This document shows, one piece after another, positions 37,722-53,125 of a stretch of 64,000 nt of DNA. Position numbers and translations under genes: made by a program. This DNA comes from Porodaedalea pini (taxonomy: Eukaryota; Basidiomycota; Agaricomycetes; Hymenochaetales; Hymenochaetaceae). The notes below the pieces were generated by a model. That model did not search any database and was not told the origin of the DNA. It worked only from the letters and a program-made list of their open reading frames with translations. The stretch is taken from the NCBI GenBank assembly GCA_002794775.1, contig NBAY01000003.1, positions 1,612,001-1,676,000 on the forward strand. The letters run 5' to 3'. Each line of letters opens with the position of its first letter. The stretch's first letter is position 1.

Positions 37722-38333
37722 GTGCTTCACTCCCATCATCCCACCGTGGAAAGTCGCGCTGAGACCTTGCCCGTCTACGATGTGCGATCCCTCCATGCAT
37801 CCTCGCAGAACTGCCTCCGTTTTAACCGTGTCCTTGACCGCATCGCATCCGCGGTCTTGGATCTCAGATCATCCCTGGCGTCGCCAATGTGCCGCCCTTT
37901 AACCCTTTATCGCGCCTTGCCCTGTCGCCGACGCCATAGCCGTCGCCGGGCAGGCAATATACGTACATCGCCTCCCATCGCGCCTCCTGCCACAGTTGGG
38001 AACCCGTCCATCATTAGTCCTTCGACCTCATCGGTCGAAATCATCACCGAAACCCCCGCCTCAACCGACTCCTATCTCAAATATGCCCTACAGTCTTTAC
38101 GGGACTATGCGTACACCAGTAATAATAATCTTCCACCTCTCCCTGCACGTCCACTACCATCCCACCGTGTCGCTGGCGGACGTCTTAACCCTTATGCCCG
38201 CCCTTTCACCCCTAACGCCCCTACTACGGGCCCTCCCCCACTTCGTACACCAGCCAACCCAGACGAGAATTCTGTAGAGTACTGGTTATCTTTCCCTGAT
38301 CCAAGCCTTGACATGGGCCATCACTCGTACTAG
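37722..38333 (+). CDS. Hypothetical Pro/Arg-rich protein, 203 aa
   Basis: A single uninterrupted frame starts at ATG. The N-terminal third is basic; the rest is Pro-, Ser- and Thr-rich, with SSVEIITETP in the middle and LPPLPARPLP and NPYARPFTPNAP later. No domain, signal peptide or membrane segment is seen. A decayed relative on the other strand at 63204-63790 matches over several hundred bases, including the SSVEIIT codons. The family therefore exists in at least two copies and the match extends through this frame. The 5' end lies about 115 bases from the Rho start. It may be a real short gene or part of a repeat; I favour a weakly supported gene. Confidence 0.45.
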   Translation: MLHSHHPTVESRAETLPVYDVRSLHASSQNCLRFNRVLDRIASAVLDLRSSLASPMCRPLTLYRALPCRRRHSRRRAGNIRTSPPIAPPATVGNPSIISPSTSSVEIITETPASTDSYLKYALQSLRDYAYTSNNNLPPLPARPLPSHRVAGGRLNPYARPFTPNAPTTGPPPLRTPANPDENSVEYWLSFPDPSLDMGHHSY

Positions 38334-38560
38334 TCCTGTCTTTTGTGTTTCGATTTCTATGCAGCACGACAGCTGTTCTAGGTGCAGCAATTATACAGTG
38401 CTTCACGTGATATAAGTACAAGTTCCTTGTCACATGTACAGAACTATTACCCCAAGCCTATTTTGCAGCAGTACTATGTAGTGTACTCGTACTGACAAGC
38501 TCGTAGTTGTATATCTATCTAGACCGATGAATGCCCGGGAGCTGTAGAATCGGGAAAAAA

Positions 38561-39046
38561 TCAAGCAATACTTTCGTCCGCAAGGAGAAGGACACAAATA
38601 GCGAAGACCGTGCCAGAGACCACTGTGAGCATGGCGATTTGGGGTCTAATGCTCAGTGGATTATAATTTAGCGTCCAAACTCTGCTGCAACTTATTCTGG
38701 TCAACTCACTTGCTTGCTGTCATGAAGGCGCGCCTGCAGTGGTTCTTATGTCCCTGTCAGAAGACCAATATTCCCAGGTACCTGCTGCAAGTGCCACTAG
38801 AGCAGACAACAAGAGAATAAATGCTACTGGGAAGCCAGCATCTGAGAGAGTGTGATGCGATTGTGGATCGGAAGGCGAGTCATCGTCGGATGAGCCAGAA
38901 AGACGAGGATGAAGGAGGACGGAGGATGAGAGGAGAGAAAGAAGAAGACAGAGCTTGACGTGCGAAAGGAAGTTCCTCTCTAGCATACACCAGTCCCGCG
39001 CTGTACTGCCCGTGTTCTCTACGTGCTTTGACAATATTAATGTCAT
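38561..39046 (-). CDS. DUF202 membrane protein, with an apparent frameshift near its end
   Basis: The N-terminal ENTGSTARDWCMLERNFLSH matches the signature that opens DUF202 (YidH-like) proteins. Two hydrophobic segments follow: VKLCLLLSLLSSSVLL and AFILLLSALVALAAGTW. The open frame stops at 38720 (TAGAPS stop). In the next frame RRAFMTASK leads into a GTGAGT...TTAG intron (about 38648-38711), after which PQIAMLTVVSGTVFAICVLLLADESIA supplies the third membrane segment and a stop at 38561. Family members have three such segments, so the join needs a one-base shift around 38740-38750. This may be a base-calling error or a real truncation. The function of DUF202 proteins in fungi is poorly known; they act in membranes. 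Confidence 0.6.
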
Positions 39047-39252
39047 GCCAGTGAGCGTTGACTGTGTTAATACTGATAGAATTTAATCACAAATCCCATC
39101 ACGTGATATAACGTCATCTCCCTCAGGTTGCAGTCTAGTGGCACCGTATATTCTGTCCTTCACGTCCACGCTGTACTCCGACCTGCACGTCCCTCCTGCA
39201 ATCGTTAAAGAGAGAAAAGGGACAGAAAATATCGAGCAGCATGATCTGTGCT

Positions 39253-41733
39253 ATGCATTTGCTGTCTGTCTCTTCAACTCTCTTTAGAGTTCTGTCGTTT
39301 ATTTTTCTAAGAGTTGTAGGTTATTCGACGACTCTACGCATATCGTTCCCCAGCTTATTGGTTCTGTCAAATTCTCTAGATCCCGCTTCCCATTTGCAAG
39401 ACTGCACTACCAGTTTTGTATACTACTTATGCGGCTCTTTTGCTTCTTACCTCTAGGCCTGTTCGGCAGTTTCCTCCGGGGACAGCTGTAAGACAACGCC
39501 TTGAAAGGAAAGGAATCAAGAAGAGCGGCGCCGAGCGTAGCACTCAGTTGCCTGTGGTGAGTTCCTTGCAGATCGCCATTCTGCATTAAACACCCAACAC
39601 TTGCTTGTATAAAGCAGAGCATATGTAAATTCGTCTGCACGTTTATTTTGACCCTTCCGTCGCCCTCTGTCAACCTGCGTAACCTATCGCTTTTAACAAA
39701 CACCGCCCTCCTACTTTTCGCTGTAGATCTCATCACGCATCCTATCCGCTACCCCGCGCATGACGCTGTGTTTGCACGGATCGGCGCTGTGGATCATAAT
39801 GGCGTAAAACTGTCAGTTCGGTATCCTCAGGATGATTCAGCTGGGGTCAAAGTTGTTTTCCGATCGCTGATGGTCAACGCGAGCGATGAAGCTGGCTGGA
39901 CAGATGGACCGTCGGTCGAGCTTTTTAAGGAAAATGACTGGACAGGTTCTGCAACCATTTCGAATCTATGGCCAAGCACGATATATGAGTGTATGTACTT
40001 CTGATTTGAGTGCGTAAGTTGGCGGGATGTTGATGAGATGCTCTAGATAAACTAGTACCCTTAAACTCAAGCCATGACTTGCCGTACCCAGCAACACCGT
40101 TACAGTTCAGAACCTTCCCTGACCCCCGTTTTGCAACAGGCTCTCATTTTAAGTTTATCGCAACATCCTGCATCCTTCCGAACTTCCCATATGTTCCTGG
40201 CAAAGGTGACCGGATCAAGGGGTTTGAACTGTTGGCCGAATATCTATCTGCGGAAGAAGCCAGAAGCAAAGCAGTCTCCGCTCACTCGCGCTCGTCTGAT
40301 AAAACATCTCATCTACGCGATCCAAGTCATCCCGCTGCCCCGTTGCCCCGTGAATCAAACCAGTCGAATGGTGATAAGGCATCTTCGTCTGACAAGGCAT
40401 TGTCAACGGAATTTCTTTTGCTCCTAGGAGACTTCATTTATGCCGATGTCCCAGTTTATTTTGGCGATTCTGAGGAGGCGTACCGTCGACTATATCGTCG
40501 TACATATGCTAGTCCCAGTTTTAGAAAGATTTATGAAAGATTGCGTGAGTGATTAAGTTTTAAGTTTTAAATATTAAATAACCAGCTTTCCGCTAGCAAT
40601 CCTCCATATCTATGATGATCACGAAGTATGTGTGCTCAATACATTCCCAATGATCTCACGACCCGACTATCGTAACAGATTATAAACAACTTCGCCGGGA
40701 AAGCAAACGACTCTACTCGTCCTTTCCCTAATGCCTCAAGTGCATTCGACCTGTATAATGCACAAGCAAACTACGACTCCAGGCACAAAGGACAGTACTA
40801 CTATGATTTTCGGTAGGTGTGAATCGTCCTTACATGCCGTTCATAGGCGCTGGAGCAGACATGTCTAGATATGGGGACGTGGCGTTCTTTGTATTAGATA
40901 CTCGTCGCTACCGATCAAGTGCTTCGGATGCAAATGTAAAGTACTCGACAATGTTAGGAACGCAACAACTCGAGACTTTGCAAAGCTGGTTGGCGGAGGT
41001 ATATACTATTTCTCTACATCAGTGGCTTAACTGAGACTCCGTCACAACAGGTAAACCAGACTAGCACGTTCAAATTCATCGTGTCGTCTGTACCTTTCAC
41101 GACGCTGTGGCAGCACGATGCTCAGACAGATTCATGGGCAGCGTTCAAGCGAGAAAGGTCGATTCTGCTAGAGAGCCTTCATACCGTCCCCAACCTGTTC
41201 ATATTGTCGGGGGATCGGCACGAATTTGCTGCCATAGAATTCAACGGTCCTTTCGACTGGTCCCGCACAATTTTTGAGTTCTCAACAAGCCCGTTAAACA
41301 TGTTTTACGTACCTCTTATTCGGACACTCAGCATGGAAAGCTCGCAGCATGTCGAGAGAACTCATCAGCATCTGCAAAGCAGCAGCGAAGGTGGGAGCCA
41401 GACGCTGTCAAAAGAGACGTTTCTACTTCCAGAGGAACGAGTATTAAAGTATCTGCCTATAGGAAACCATAAATGGTAAGCAGCTTCGTTTGTTTGGCTG
41501 TCTTCTGCGTTTATTGTTAATTGTATAGGTCGTCTTTCGAAGTTGACACCCGGGATCCTTCCAGACCAGTCATAGCTATCGAGGTCTTGATAGATGGTCA
41601 ACTAGCCTATAGCTGGAGTACGGTTGGTGCACCAGTATCACTAAAAAAGTCAACCGCTTTAGGCTTGTTGGTACCGCAATCACTTCACGGAGTACTCGAC
41701 AAATTCGGACTGGGATTTCATAAATGGTTTTAA
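39253..41733 (+). CDS. PhoD-like alkaline phosphatase/phosphodiesterase, membrane anchored
   Basis: The likely start MHLLSVSSTLFRVLSFIFLRVV forms a signal anchor, and a second hydrophobic stretch NTALLLFAVDLI is near 39700. The PhoD metallophosphatase core then follows across about six introns: ATSC (about 40168), LLLGDFIYADVP (about 40425), IYDDHE (about 40610), VLDTRRYR (about 40890), IVSSVPFT (about 41080) and LSGDRHE (about 41205). These carry the Asp, His and Asn ligands for the metal centre. The family hydrolyses phosphomonoesters or diesters outside the cytosol; the substrate here is unknown. Exon borders between 39310 and 39650 are uncertain: a Pro-start segment QFPPGTAVRQRLERKG near 39470 is probably an exon. 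The tail ends FHKWF. Its 3' end faces PEX6 across 36 bases. Confidence 0.85.
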
Positions 41734-41769
41734 AGGAGACTATTCTGATGTTTACATCATATATCACAC

Positions 41770-45746
<3,977 letters not shown>

Positions 45747-45990
45747 CTTCAGGTGAGAGAGGTGAGAGTAGGAGTAGTTATGATTTACGCTGCCCCACAT
45801 AAGCATTATATTATGTATATATATATGTGCCACGTGAGCTTCCTAAACCAGGCCTGTCATGGTTTACTGAAACATCACGAAAATGTCTAAAATCTTGCAC
45901 GGGCTTACATAGCCGTAGAAGATAGTAAATTATGTAAATTTTGTATATTATGTACAAGAGAATCTAGCGCACTCTCAAAATGATCAGAAA

Positions 45991-47331
45991 CCAGCCCTGG
46001 AGTTCCCGGCTTCGCCGGGAACTCCGCTGGCCATCAATCCGAGTTTTTTAGGCATTGCTTAATCTGAGTTTTTTTGTTTCTTCAGATTTAATTAATGCAA
46101 TTTCTCACTCTAAAAGCTATACCTATTCAAGGTTCCTTGCTGGCCATCAGTCTAAGCTCTTAGGACAATTCTTCATCTTAGTTCACATGATTCTTCAATT
46201 GCAAAACTATATATCTCACATACACATGCTTGAAAGCAATCTGAAATTTTATTGTATGACATTTTGTTTACAACAAAACCTCACTAAGTACAATATTGGT
46301 TGCTGAGAACTTGAAGATAGAATAAGTCTCCTTCAATGGAGAGACATAGTGCATAATACCTGCTTCTCATGTCTTCATTTAAAATAGAAAGGATATTCTT
46401 TATGCAATATAGATAGTATGTTAGGACACCTTATATTATATTCATAAAAGGCTATAGGTGTAGGCCTGCCAGAGTATTCTCACTACTTCTAACATGTTGC
46501 TGACTTCCTATACATCATGACTTGACTCTGATGTATTGAGTGTCTGACATTCCAAGACACAAACTCTGAAACACAACCATGTAGCTGTACTACAATTATG
46601 AGGAGTCTAAGTCTGAGACTCAGTGGGAGCCTCCAGACCTTTGGAGTCTGACACATTATGTTCAGTTCATGCCCTTTTCACATTCCCTTTACTTCCCAAC
46701 TCATCCAAAGCTTATATGCACTTATATTGAGTTGTGCTATGTATACTCTGGCATGAGCCAGGTCAGTGATTTACATATTCTGAGAGTAATTCTCAATGGA
46801 CTCCAATTGGTTGATTTTCTACTGAAATTAATTTTATAATACACATGGAGAAGATAGCAGAATATTTTTCTAATTGACTTATTTTTTTCAGCATTTTTCC
46901 TAACTTTTTCATATGAGGAATGAGTCATTTGAGCTCAAAGTATAAAATTGATTGTAGATGATTTGCATGCTGCTGCTTTGGAATTACCACTTTTAGCCAT
47001 CAAATGTTTGAGAGAAGAGCATGATTTGATTAAAAAAAATTCCCTGATTTTTGTGATTTTTTTCATATTTTTTGCAATTTTTTTCATATGGGAAATGAGT
47101 TGATTGAGCCTACAGAGCGGTCTGCTCACGGATGTGTGCCCATGTGCAGACATCATGTGATGATCTGCAATGTTGCCACTTTGAGCCATCAAATTTTTTG
47201 GAGCTGGCCGGAGCAGGAGCATGTGGGTGACAACTAAAGAAGGAAAAAAGAAGCATCAAAAACATTGAAAGTCCGAATTTAGTCAGCATGTGGCTGTGTC
47301 GAAAGTAGGGGGTTGCGTTTGTATATTAAGA
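45991..47331 (-). mobile_element. Non-autonomous Helitron, copy 2
   Basis: On the minus strand it begins TCTTAATATACA after A (complement of 47332) and ends CTGG before T (complement of 45990), exactly like copy 1 at 4354-5672. The 3' hairpin is at 45999-46025. Much of the interior aligns with copy 1, but this copy lacks the 5180-5250 segment and has its own repeats of TTTTTTTCATA near 47060. It has no Rep/helicase gene. It lies between the PEX6 promoter and a TA-flanked element. Confidence 0.75.
45999..46025. repeat. Helitron 3' hairpin, copy 2
   Basis: Perfect 12-bp stem GGAGTTCCCGGC with loop TTC. It differs from copy 1 by a paired A-T to G-C change. Confidence 0.85.
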
Positions 47332-47335
47332 TATA

Positions 47336-48141
47336 CAGTCTTGGACCGGTCCTTGAACCAGTACATTTTGATTTCGGTTTTGTACAACATCTACAAAATT
47401 TTATTTCAAAAAAAAAAATACTACATGAAAACAAATTATGTTAAGTCCATCTATGCCCAATTTTAAGTTAAACAAATGAAAGAAAGAATATATATAAAGG
47501 ATTTCTGTTTTGAGCCCAGAATGAGTTGTCACCGGTCCTTGCACCACAAGTTTCCCACGCTCAGTTCATTTGTGATTCGAGCTCCCCTTTGACATTTTCA
47601 AGGTGAATAAATTCTGACTCATATTCAATCTCACTTATAAGATTAATCTTAGGAATTTCAGACTATTGGCGGCCCTTTCTTGTGTTTTGTACACTCCAGT
47701 CAGGGACTTTCGGAGTCAAATAGATGGAAACTTGACGCGTTGAAGGTCACGTGACCAAGTCAGATCACCCTCAGACTAGTCAATGAAACTTGCTGAATTT
47801 TTTTACAGGTAAATACTCAGCCGATTTTCTTGAAATTTAGTACACACAGTTTTATTATAGCTACAGATTCACTATATTTTTCGCTTGAATATTGTGTGGT
47901 TATTTCTGTAAATATTGTGGCAAACAAATTTCAAAGTAGTGCAGATCATTACTTTCTCAGGACTGTTTGACTCATAACTTCACATATTCTGCAGCAAAGC
48001 ATACAGTTTTTTTTGAGACAGTGTTTTATGCTAATTAGAGTTCTATTGGTATAGTTTTCTGAGACAAAAAAGCTTTTGTTGTTGTGTTATAGGTAGGGTG
48101 ATGCAAGGACCGGTGGTGGTGCAAGGACCGGTCCAAGACTG
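47336..48141. mobile_element. 806-bp terminal-inverted-repeat element flanked by TA
   Basis: Both ends read CAGTCTTGGACCGGTCCTTG inward, a perfect 20-bp inverted repeat, and TA lies outside each end (47334-47335 and 48142-48143). Subterminal copies of CACCGGTCCTTGCA occur near 47530 and 48105. Non-coding, so a Tc1/mariner-like MITE is likely. It sits two bases from the Helitron end. Confidence 0.85.
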
Positions 48142-48528
48142 TACAAGTTGCCGCAAGATCGCCGCAAGTCTGATGCATATTGCCAAGTTAGGTCATACTG
48201 ATCGTCACTTACAAGAATGGCCGGCCCTGAAGAAATATAGAAGAGAATACGGCGCAGCTTCAAAATGACATGGGATAATCTTACTTGTGGTTCTTGTCGT
48301 GTCTGGTAGAGTTCTTATATAAGGCCTGCAAGTCGTTATACGAGACTGGAAGTCTACTGGTTCATTATCACACCATTTAAATAATATAATAATAATGTAT
48401 TTCTATTGCATCATTTATTGTACAATTGAATTGTTCAAAATCGTAGCCGCGTCAAAATTATAGATAAAAGCAAAAGAAGAATAAAGAATCCAGGTTTGAC
48501 GGTGTCCACAGGCGAAGTGAGGTGCAGG
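48142..48528. other. Intergenic, 3' flank of the next gene
   Basis: No frame or motif of note. An AT-rich stretch at about 48380-48480 may contain the polyadenylation region of the minus-strand gene. Confidence 0.4.
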
Positions 48529-50472
48529 TTATAACTGCGACGAGTCGAGCAGGTCCTCGAACCGGAAGTGCATCGCGTACATGTCCATTCGCTCACCGTC
48601 CGGCCCCATCCCATCCATCCCACCACCCATCGAGCCCATGGGACTCATCGACCCCATTGAGCCGAAGGCCGTCCACGGCGGCAGCCCCATGTCCAGTCCG
48701 ATGTCCATTTCACAGAATACATTCTGACTCTGCGTCTCCTGGTTCTGACCATGCGAGGAATTTGTGGCAGATTCGTCGCCGTCGCACAGCGTCTGCATCA
48801 CCCACGCTGGCAAGCCGTAGTCGACCCACTCGCCAGCAACTGGCGGATCTAGTGACTCAGGCAGCCCGTGCGGCAATGCGCGCTGACCCGGCACTTGAAG
48901 CTGTCCACCTGGCGATTGGCCAGTTGGCGAAGAGAATTGACCAGGGAGGAAGAGACGCGAGGACGAGGAGGAAGGAGGTGTTGGTGCGGAAAGCGGGTCA
49001 CCTGAGGAGGTTGAAGGCTCACTAGGAATGCTGAGCTGCATGAGCGCGCGAGGGCGAGGCTTAGCGGCGACAGGCACCTGCTCCTCGTATACCTGAAACA
49101 TGGAATAACATGCTACGACGAAGGGCAGAAAAACACACCTGCAAGTTGCTGCCAGCAGCCGAGAAATCGGGGACCTGCCCTGGCATACCGTAGCTCATGG
49201 ACTGCGGATGCGAGTTCGGGAACTGGAAACCGCTCATTCCACCAAATTCCCCCCCTCTTTCCTGGCTGTGGCCATTCATCTGCAACCGCTGCTCGTCTTC
49301 GTTGCCCTCGTGCGTCGCAGGCGAGCCAACCGCCGAGCTTTTGTTCAAACCAGGCGCCGTCTCAAGCAGCCTCGGGATCTTGATTGTAGGAGGCGCAGGC
49401 GGGTAGAGGTCGGCTGTCATCGTCGGTGGCCGGTGCACCCGGTGCGCTCGTCGAACGGCTTCGAGCGGCGATTCTGCGGGAGGACAAAGCTAAGTGGTCC
49501 GGGAACCAAGCTTTGGGCTGTCTGAGTCGGGATCTGCGCGGAAAGCGAGTGTCCGTGTCCATGCCCGTGTCCACCGTGGTGCGAGTGCGAGTAGGAATAC
49601 GTGTTGAGCAGGCCGGATTCGAGGGAGAAGCTCGCAAGAGCGTTGCCCGTGTCGATCGTAAGGCTCACTCCTGATCTAGAACCAGACGCGTAAGAGAACA
49701 AGGGCATCGAGAGGCTCAGTGCGAGCGAGAGTGTCTGACCTTGACCCTGGCCCTGCGATCCTCCAATTCGCTCATGTCGAAGTCCGCGAGATCCACCATC
49801 TCGGCTTCGTGCACGCTACCGCACCCACCATTCGCAGAGCCATACGGACCATAGAGAGACCCGTCGGCGGAGAGCGAGTCGAGCTCGCTGAAATCTTCCG
49901 AATCGACGGTTGATGCAGATGAGAGGGCACTCATGGTGCTGGTGGTGCTGGTAGTGGAGCACAAGGAACTGTTGCGGGCACGCGCGCTGGAACCGCGCAC
50001 ACAGCTGCTCGACTTGGTACGGTCACCACGCTCCTTCCCATCCTTCTCCTTCTTCACCTTCCCGCCCGCCGTCGACTCTGTCTTGCCCTTCTTCTCCTTG
50101 ACAGTGCGTGTGGGCTGATAGACGTACCAAGCGAGACTGTCCCAGTACTTGTGGACTAGAGGCCAGTTAGACGAACTGTCTGTATACAGGGGCTACTCAC
50201 CAATTTGAGTGGCATGAGCTTATCTGACCTCTGTTTCCATCTACATTTTGACTAAGATGCTCATTATATCCCAAAGACTGTGTGGACTTACTTTTGATGT
50301 GCTTGACAGATTTGCGACCGAGGGAGAGGCAGGCGATGGTGGTGGGAGAAAGCAAAGTGCAGCGACGCGTCGAGCACGTCTCGACGCGTTTTCTAAGTCC
50401 GCATTTTCTAAGTCCGCTAAGTGGTGAATCTTGTCTGATGCTCGTGTCCACCATCAGCATCCCAACCCTCAA
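48529..50472 (-). CDS. Hypothetical Ser/Gly/Met-rich protein, possibly a regulator
   Basis: Several exons can be joined on the minus strand. The first is SPTTIACLSLGRKSVKHIK, spliced over a GTAAGT donor near 50290 to VHKYWDSLAWYVYQPTRTVKE. A Lys/Arg-rich and Ser-rich exon to about 49740 follows (acidic ELDSLSADGS). Then come a Ser/His stretch with HSHHGGHGHGHGHS near 49570, a Pro/Gln exon about 49150-49440, and a last exon ending MYAMHFRFEDLLDSSQL. It has low-complexity regions and no catalytic motif, signal or membrane segment. The YWDSLAWYVYQP block is the only compact part and probably defines the family, which I do not recognise. Start choice is open (ATG at 50472 or 50457). The 5' end faces the disabled cyclin head-to-head. 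Confidence 0.5.
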
Positions 50473-50504
50473 GAATCCACTTATTTAATCAAACAGCTGC
50501 ATCC

Positions 50505-51876
50505 GTGTACTCCATCTCTTCTGTTAGTACTGCCTCTACCTTCTCCCAATCCCCGCACCCACTCTCGGCGCTGCAGCAAGCGGCGCCTCAACCGTTGAAA
50601 CAACCTCAAATCCCGAAGACGCACCCAGCAAAAGCAAACTACGTGGCTTCCTTGGTCGGCAAGTCAAGCATTCTAATTGTCGGCAACCTTCCGAGGCGCG
50701 CACGCAAAGTCAATAGATAAATTGGTTTTGTCCTGTTTCCCTAACTGACGTGCTCAACTCTAGATCAAGCTGTGAAAAGCCTGACCGATATTTGGCACCC
50801 CGAGAACATCCCAGTCGTCTTTTCAACTCAAACAGATATCACGACGGTGACGAAACAGCCGCCGTCTCTCAACGCCAACCACTAAAACATCAATTGGTTC
50901 AACTTCCTCGCCCTATTCACCCATCACGCTTTCCTCGCCTCTTCCCCCTGCCCCATCCGACCCACCACACGCTTCAACAACAACGTCAGTCGTTTTCCCA
51001 TCTGCCTTTCTCGCCGAGAATTTCGGCAGCAATGCCGCAACCGTCGTGTCCAAGAAGGATCTCGTTCCGATCGAAACATTTGTACAGGTCCTCCACCGTT
51101 CACGCACAACATGCAGCGTCCTGCAGTCGGCGCTCTGCTACATCAAGGCGGTGCGAGGGAAGGTGCCAGAGCTCGTGGAGCAAGAGAGGCTCGGCACAGG
51201 AGTGAGAGGCGAGCCGGAGTTGGATAAGAGGATCGTGAAGGAAGACGAGGCGTCTGCCTCGTCGAAGGCGAATACCTCTTTGGACACGTCCAACCTCTGC
51301 GGCCTTCCGACGGAATTGATGTCAAAGGACCCTTTCGACGCATCGTGTGTGCCGACAGTCCTCCAGATGGGCGCTTCGCTTCCATTAACTCAGTAGATGC
51401 AGACTCAAAGGCAGTCTAACGACAAGCGTCGCAAGATTCCGGCAAAACAGCTCACGCCGCTGTCACCTCTTCCCTTGCCGCTCCTCTGCCCGCGGCGCAT
51501 CTTCCTCGCCGCGCTCATTCTAGCATCAAGAATCTTACAGGATCGATGCTATTCGAATCGTGCATGGGTAAAGCTCTCCAGTCTCCCACTGCGGGAGGTT
51601 GGACACTGCGAACGTGCATTCGGCGATGCGTTTGGGTGGCGTCTCTCGGTCGGCAAGAGCTCAACGCTGCCGCAGGAAGAGAACTCGCGCAGTATGCAAC
51701 ACACGAAAAGCGATGGTACAATCGCATTTGGATCGTCTCCGGTTTCTGCAATGCGCAACGCGATGCACTTTCCGAGTCCACCTTGTCGGATGCAGGCACA
51801 AGTTCGGAATTTGGCCGTGCGCAGACGAAGGCAGGCATGGCAAATAGAGTACTCAGACGTGGTCCATGCTGGATAG
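50505..51876 (+). pseudogene. PHO80/PCL-like cyclin, disabled
   Basis: The cyclin box is clear: LVPIETFVQVLHRSRTTCSV, LQSALCYIKAVRGKVPELV, then CPRRIFLAALILASRILQDR and REVGHCERAFGDAFGWRL. That is the Pcl/Pho80 arrangement, whose members partner Pho85-type kinases. Upstream, HPAKANYVASLV joins DQAVKSLTDIW through a GC-AG intron (50659-50763). No ATG opens the first exon. A one-base shift occurs near 50882 (NANH versus TKTSIGS). An in-frame TAG at 51394 follows SLPLT, between the two halves of the box. I found no intron that removes it. The gene is therefore probably dead or mis-assembled, although the box itself is well preserved. Confidence 0.7.
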
Positions 51877-52465
51877 CCTCACGACTGTTGATCTCGGGCT
51901 TGGGCTCGGGCTCGGTGGTCATGTATAGGCTGATGCAACGACTTTCGCGACTTATGGATTTAGATGCGTAGGATATGGGTGCGGACTACTGGTCTGGGCT
52001 ACGCTGAGTTGGACTGTGCGGAGCTTGAGGGCCTTTCTTCGCTTGTTGTCGGGCGCTTGCTCGCGATCGCAGAGGCCTTCGCTCTTGTCGGTACGGCTTC
52101 GGCGCGCCTTCCACCTTGTACTCTCTTCTCTCCTCTTTTCTAAATTTCCTAGCAATACATGTGTCTCTTACACCCTTCCCTCCAACCGTACACCCAAGTA
52201 TCTCATTCATCCATCCATTTGTGCGGCGCGACTTGTCCATTCACCATACACGGTCTCCTCTTCCTTTTCTCTCCTCGATTTTGTAATTCGGCTCGTATCT
52301 TCCGTAGATCTCTTTTTTCCTTCTCTTTACTTCATTGACTCGACTCTTGTTACTTCTATTATTCCATGTGCTCGAGCCCTTGCGAAGCATTTTCTCTATA
52401 TTATACTACTGTCTCGTCTCATCATCCGCTTTTCAGCCTTTCGGCTCTCAAGTTTTAGTGCTGGA
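51877..52465. other. 3' flank of the cyclin, pyrimidine-rich
   Basis: A TC-rich, CpG-normal stretch about 52080-52400 has frames without domains. Nothing else is supported. Confidence 0.4.
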
Positions 52466-52523
52466 TTGGCGGCCCGAAAGGGGCAAGTGGGTTTGAATTC
52501 CCACCGTGTGTGCATCTCTCCTG
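52466..52523 (+). pseudogene. tRNA 3'-half-like sequence
   Basis: GTGGG-TTTGAATT-CCCAC resembles a T-arm with one extra base, preceded by a GC-rich variable-loop-like hairpin (GCCCGAAAGGGGC) and followed by CGTGTGTGCA like an acceptor strand. No matching 5' half is found upstream. It may be a tRNA or SINE relic. Confidence 0.25.
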
Positions 52524-52589
52524 AAAACAAAGCAAATCTTGGACAGTGATTGAAGAGCTGATATCTGAAATGAGTGGATGATCAGACAA

Positions 52590-52985
52590 AAACACTATGA
52601 TTAATGCACTACAGCTTAGACATTAGATTTTGGAAGGACATATAAGTGGCATATAATACAAGAAAAATAAATGTGCATTTCCTGTAAGCATCTATCTGAC
52701 TTGTATTTATCTTGTATCCTATGTGAAGGCTAATAAGAATATGATATACTGACTGACATGCTGACACCCAACATATAAACTGGTGAAGAGCCTTCCGGCT
52801 CCATTGTCAGGCATAATCAGTAGAATAAATACATTACAGCTCAGACATCAGACTTTCAGAGGGCATATAATAAGAATACAAAATGATAAAAGTATAGTAT
52901 ATTTTTTGTAATTATCTATCTGTCTTGTATATGCCTTGTATTGCACCAAAACTCTTGTAACGAGCTTGTATCCGACTCGAAGACA
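52590..52985. repeat. Two diverged tandem units
   Basis: The unit containing ACAGCTTAGACATTAGATTTT (about 52610-52735) recurs as ACAGCTCAGACATCAGACTTT (about 52835-52960), with TATCTATCTGWCTTGTAT in both. It is AT-rich, non-coding and of unknown origin. Confidence 0.6.
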
Positions 52986-53125
52986 TTTTGGCACATGACA
53001 AGCTGACTAACAGACTTTTATTACCTTACAAGGTATACAAGGCTATACAGGCGACGCGACTTTTTCGTGATGAACTTTCTCTGTTCCTTCCTGCATTCAC
53101 ATACACCAAATCATTTATCTGGAAG

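Noticed and set aside
51515..51971. Overlapping frames on both strands of the cyclin
   Set aside because: GC-rich coding DNA gives long shadow frames; only the cyclin-box frame matches a family.
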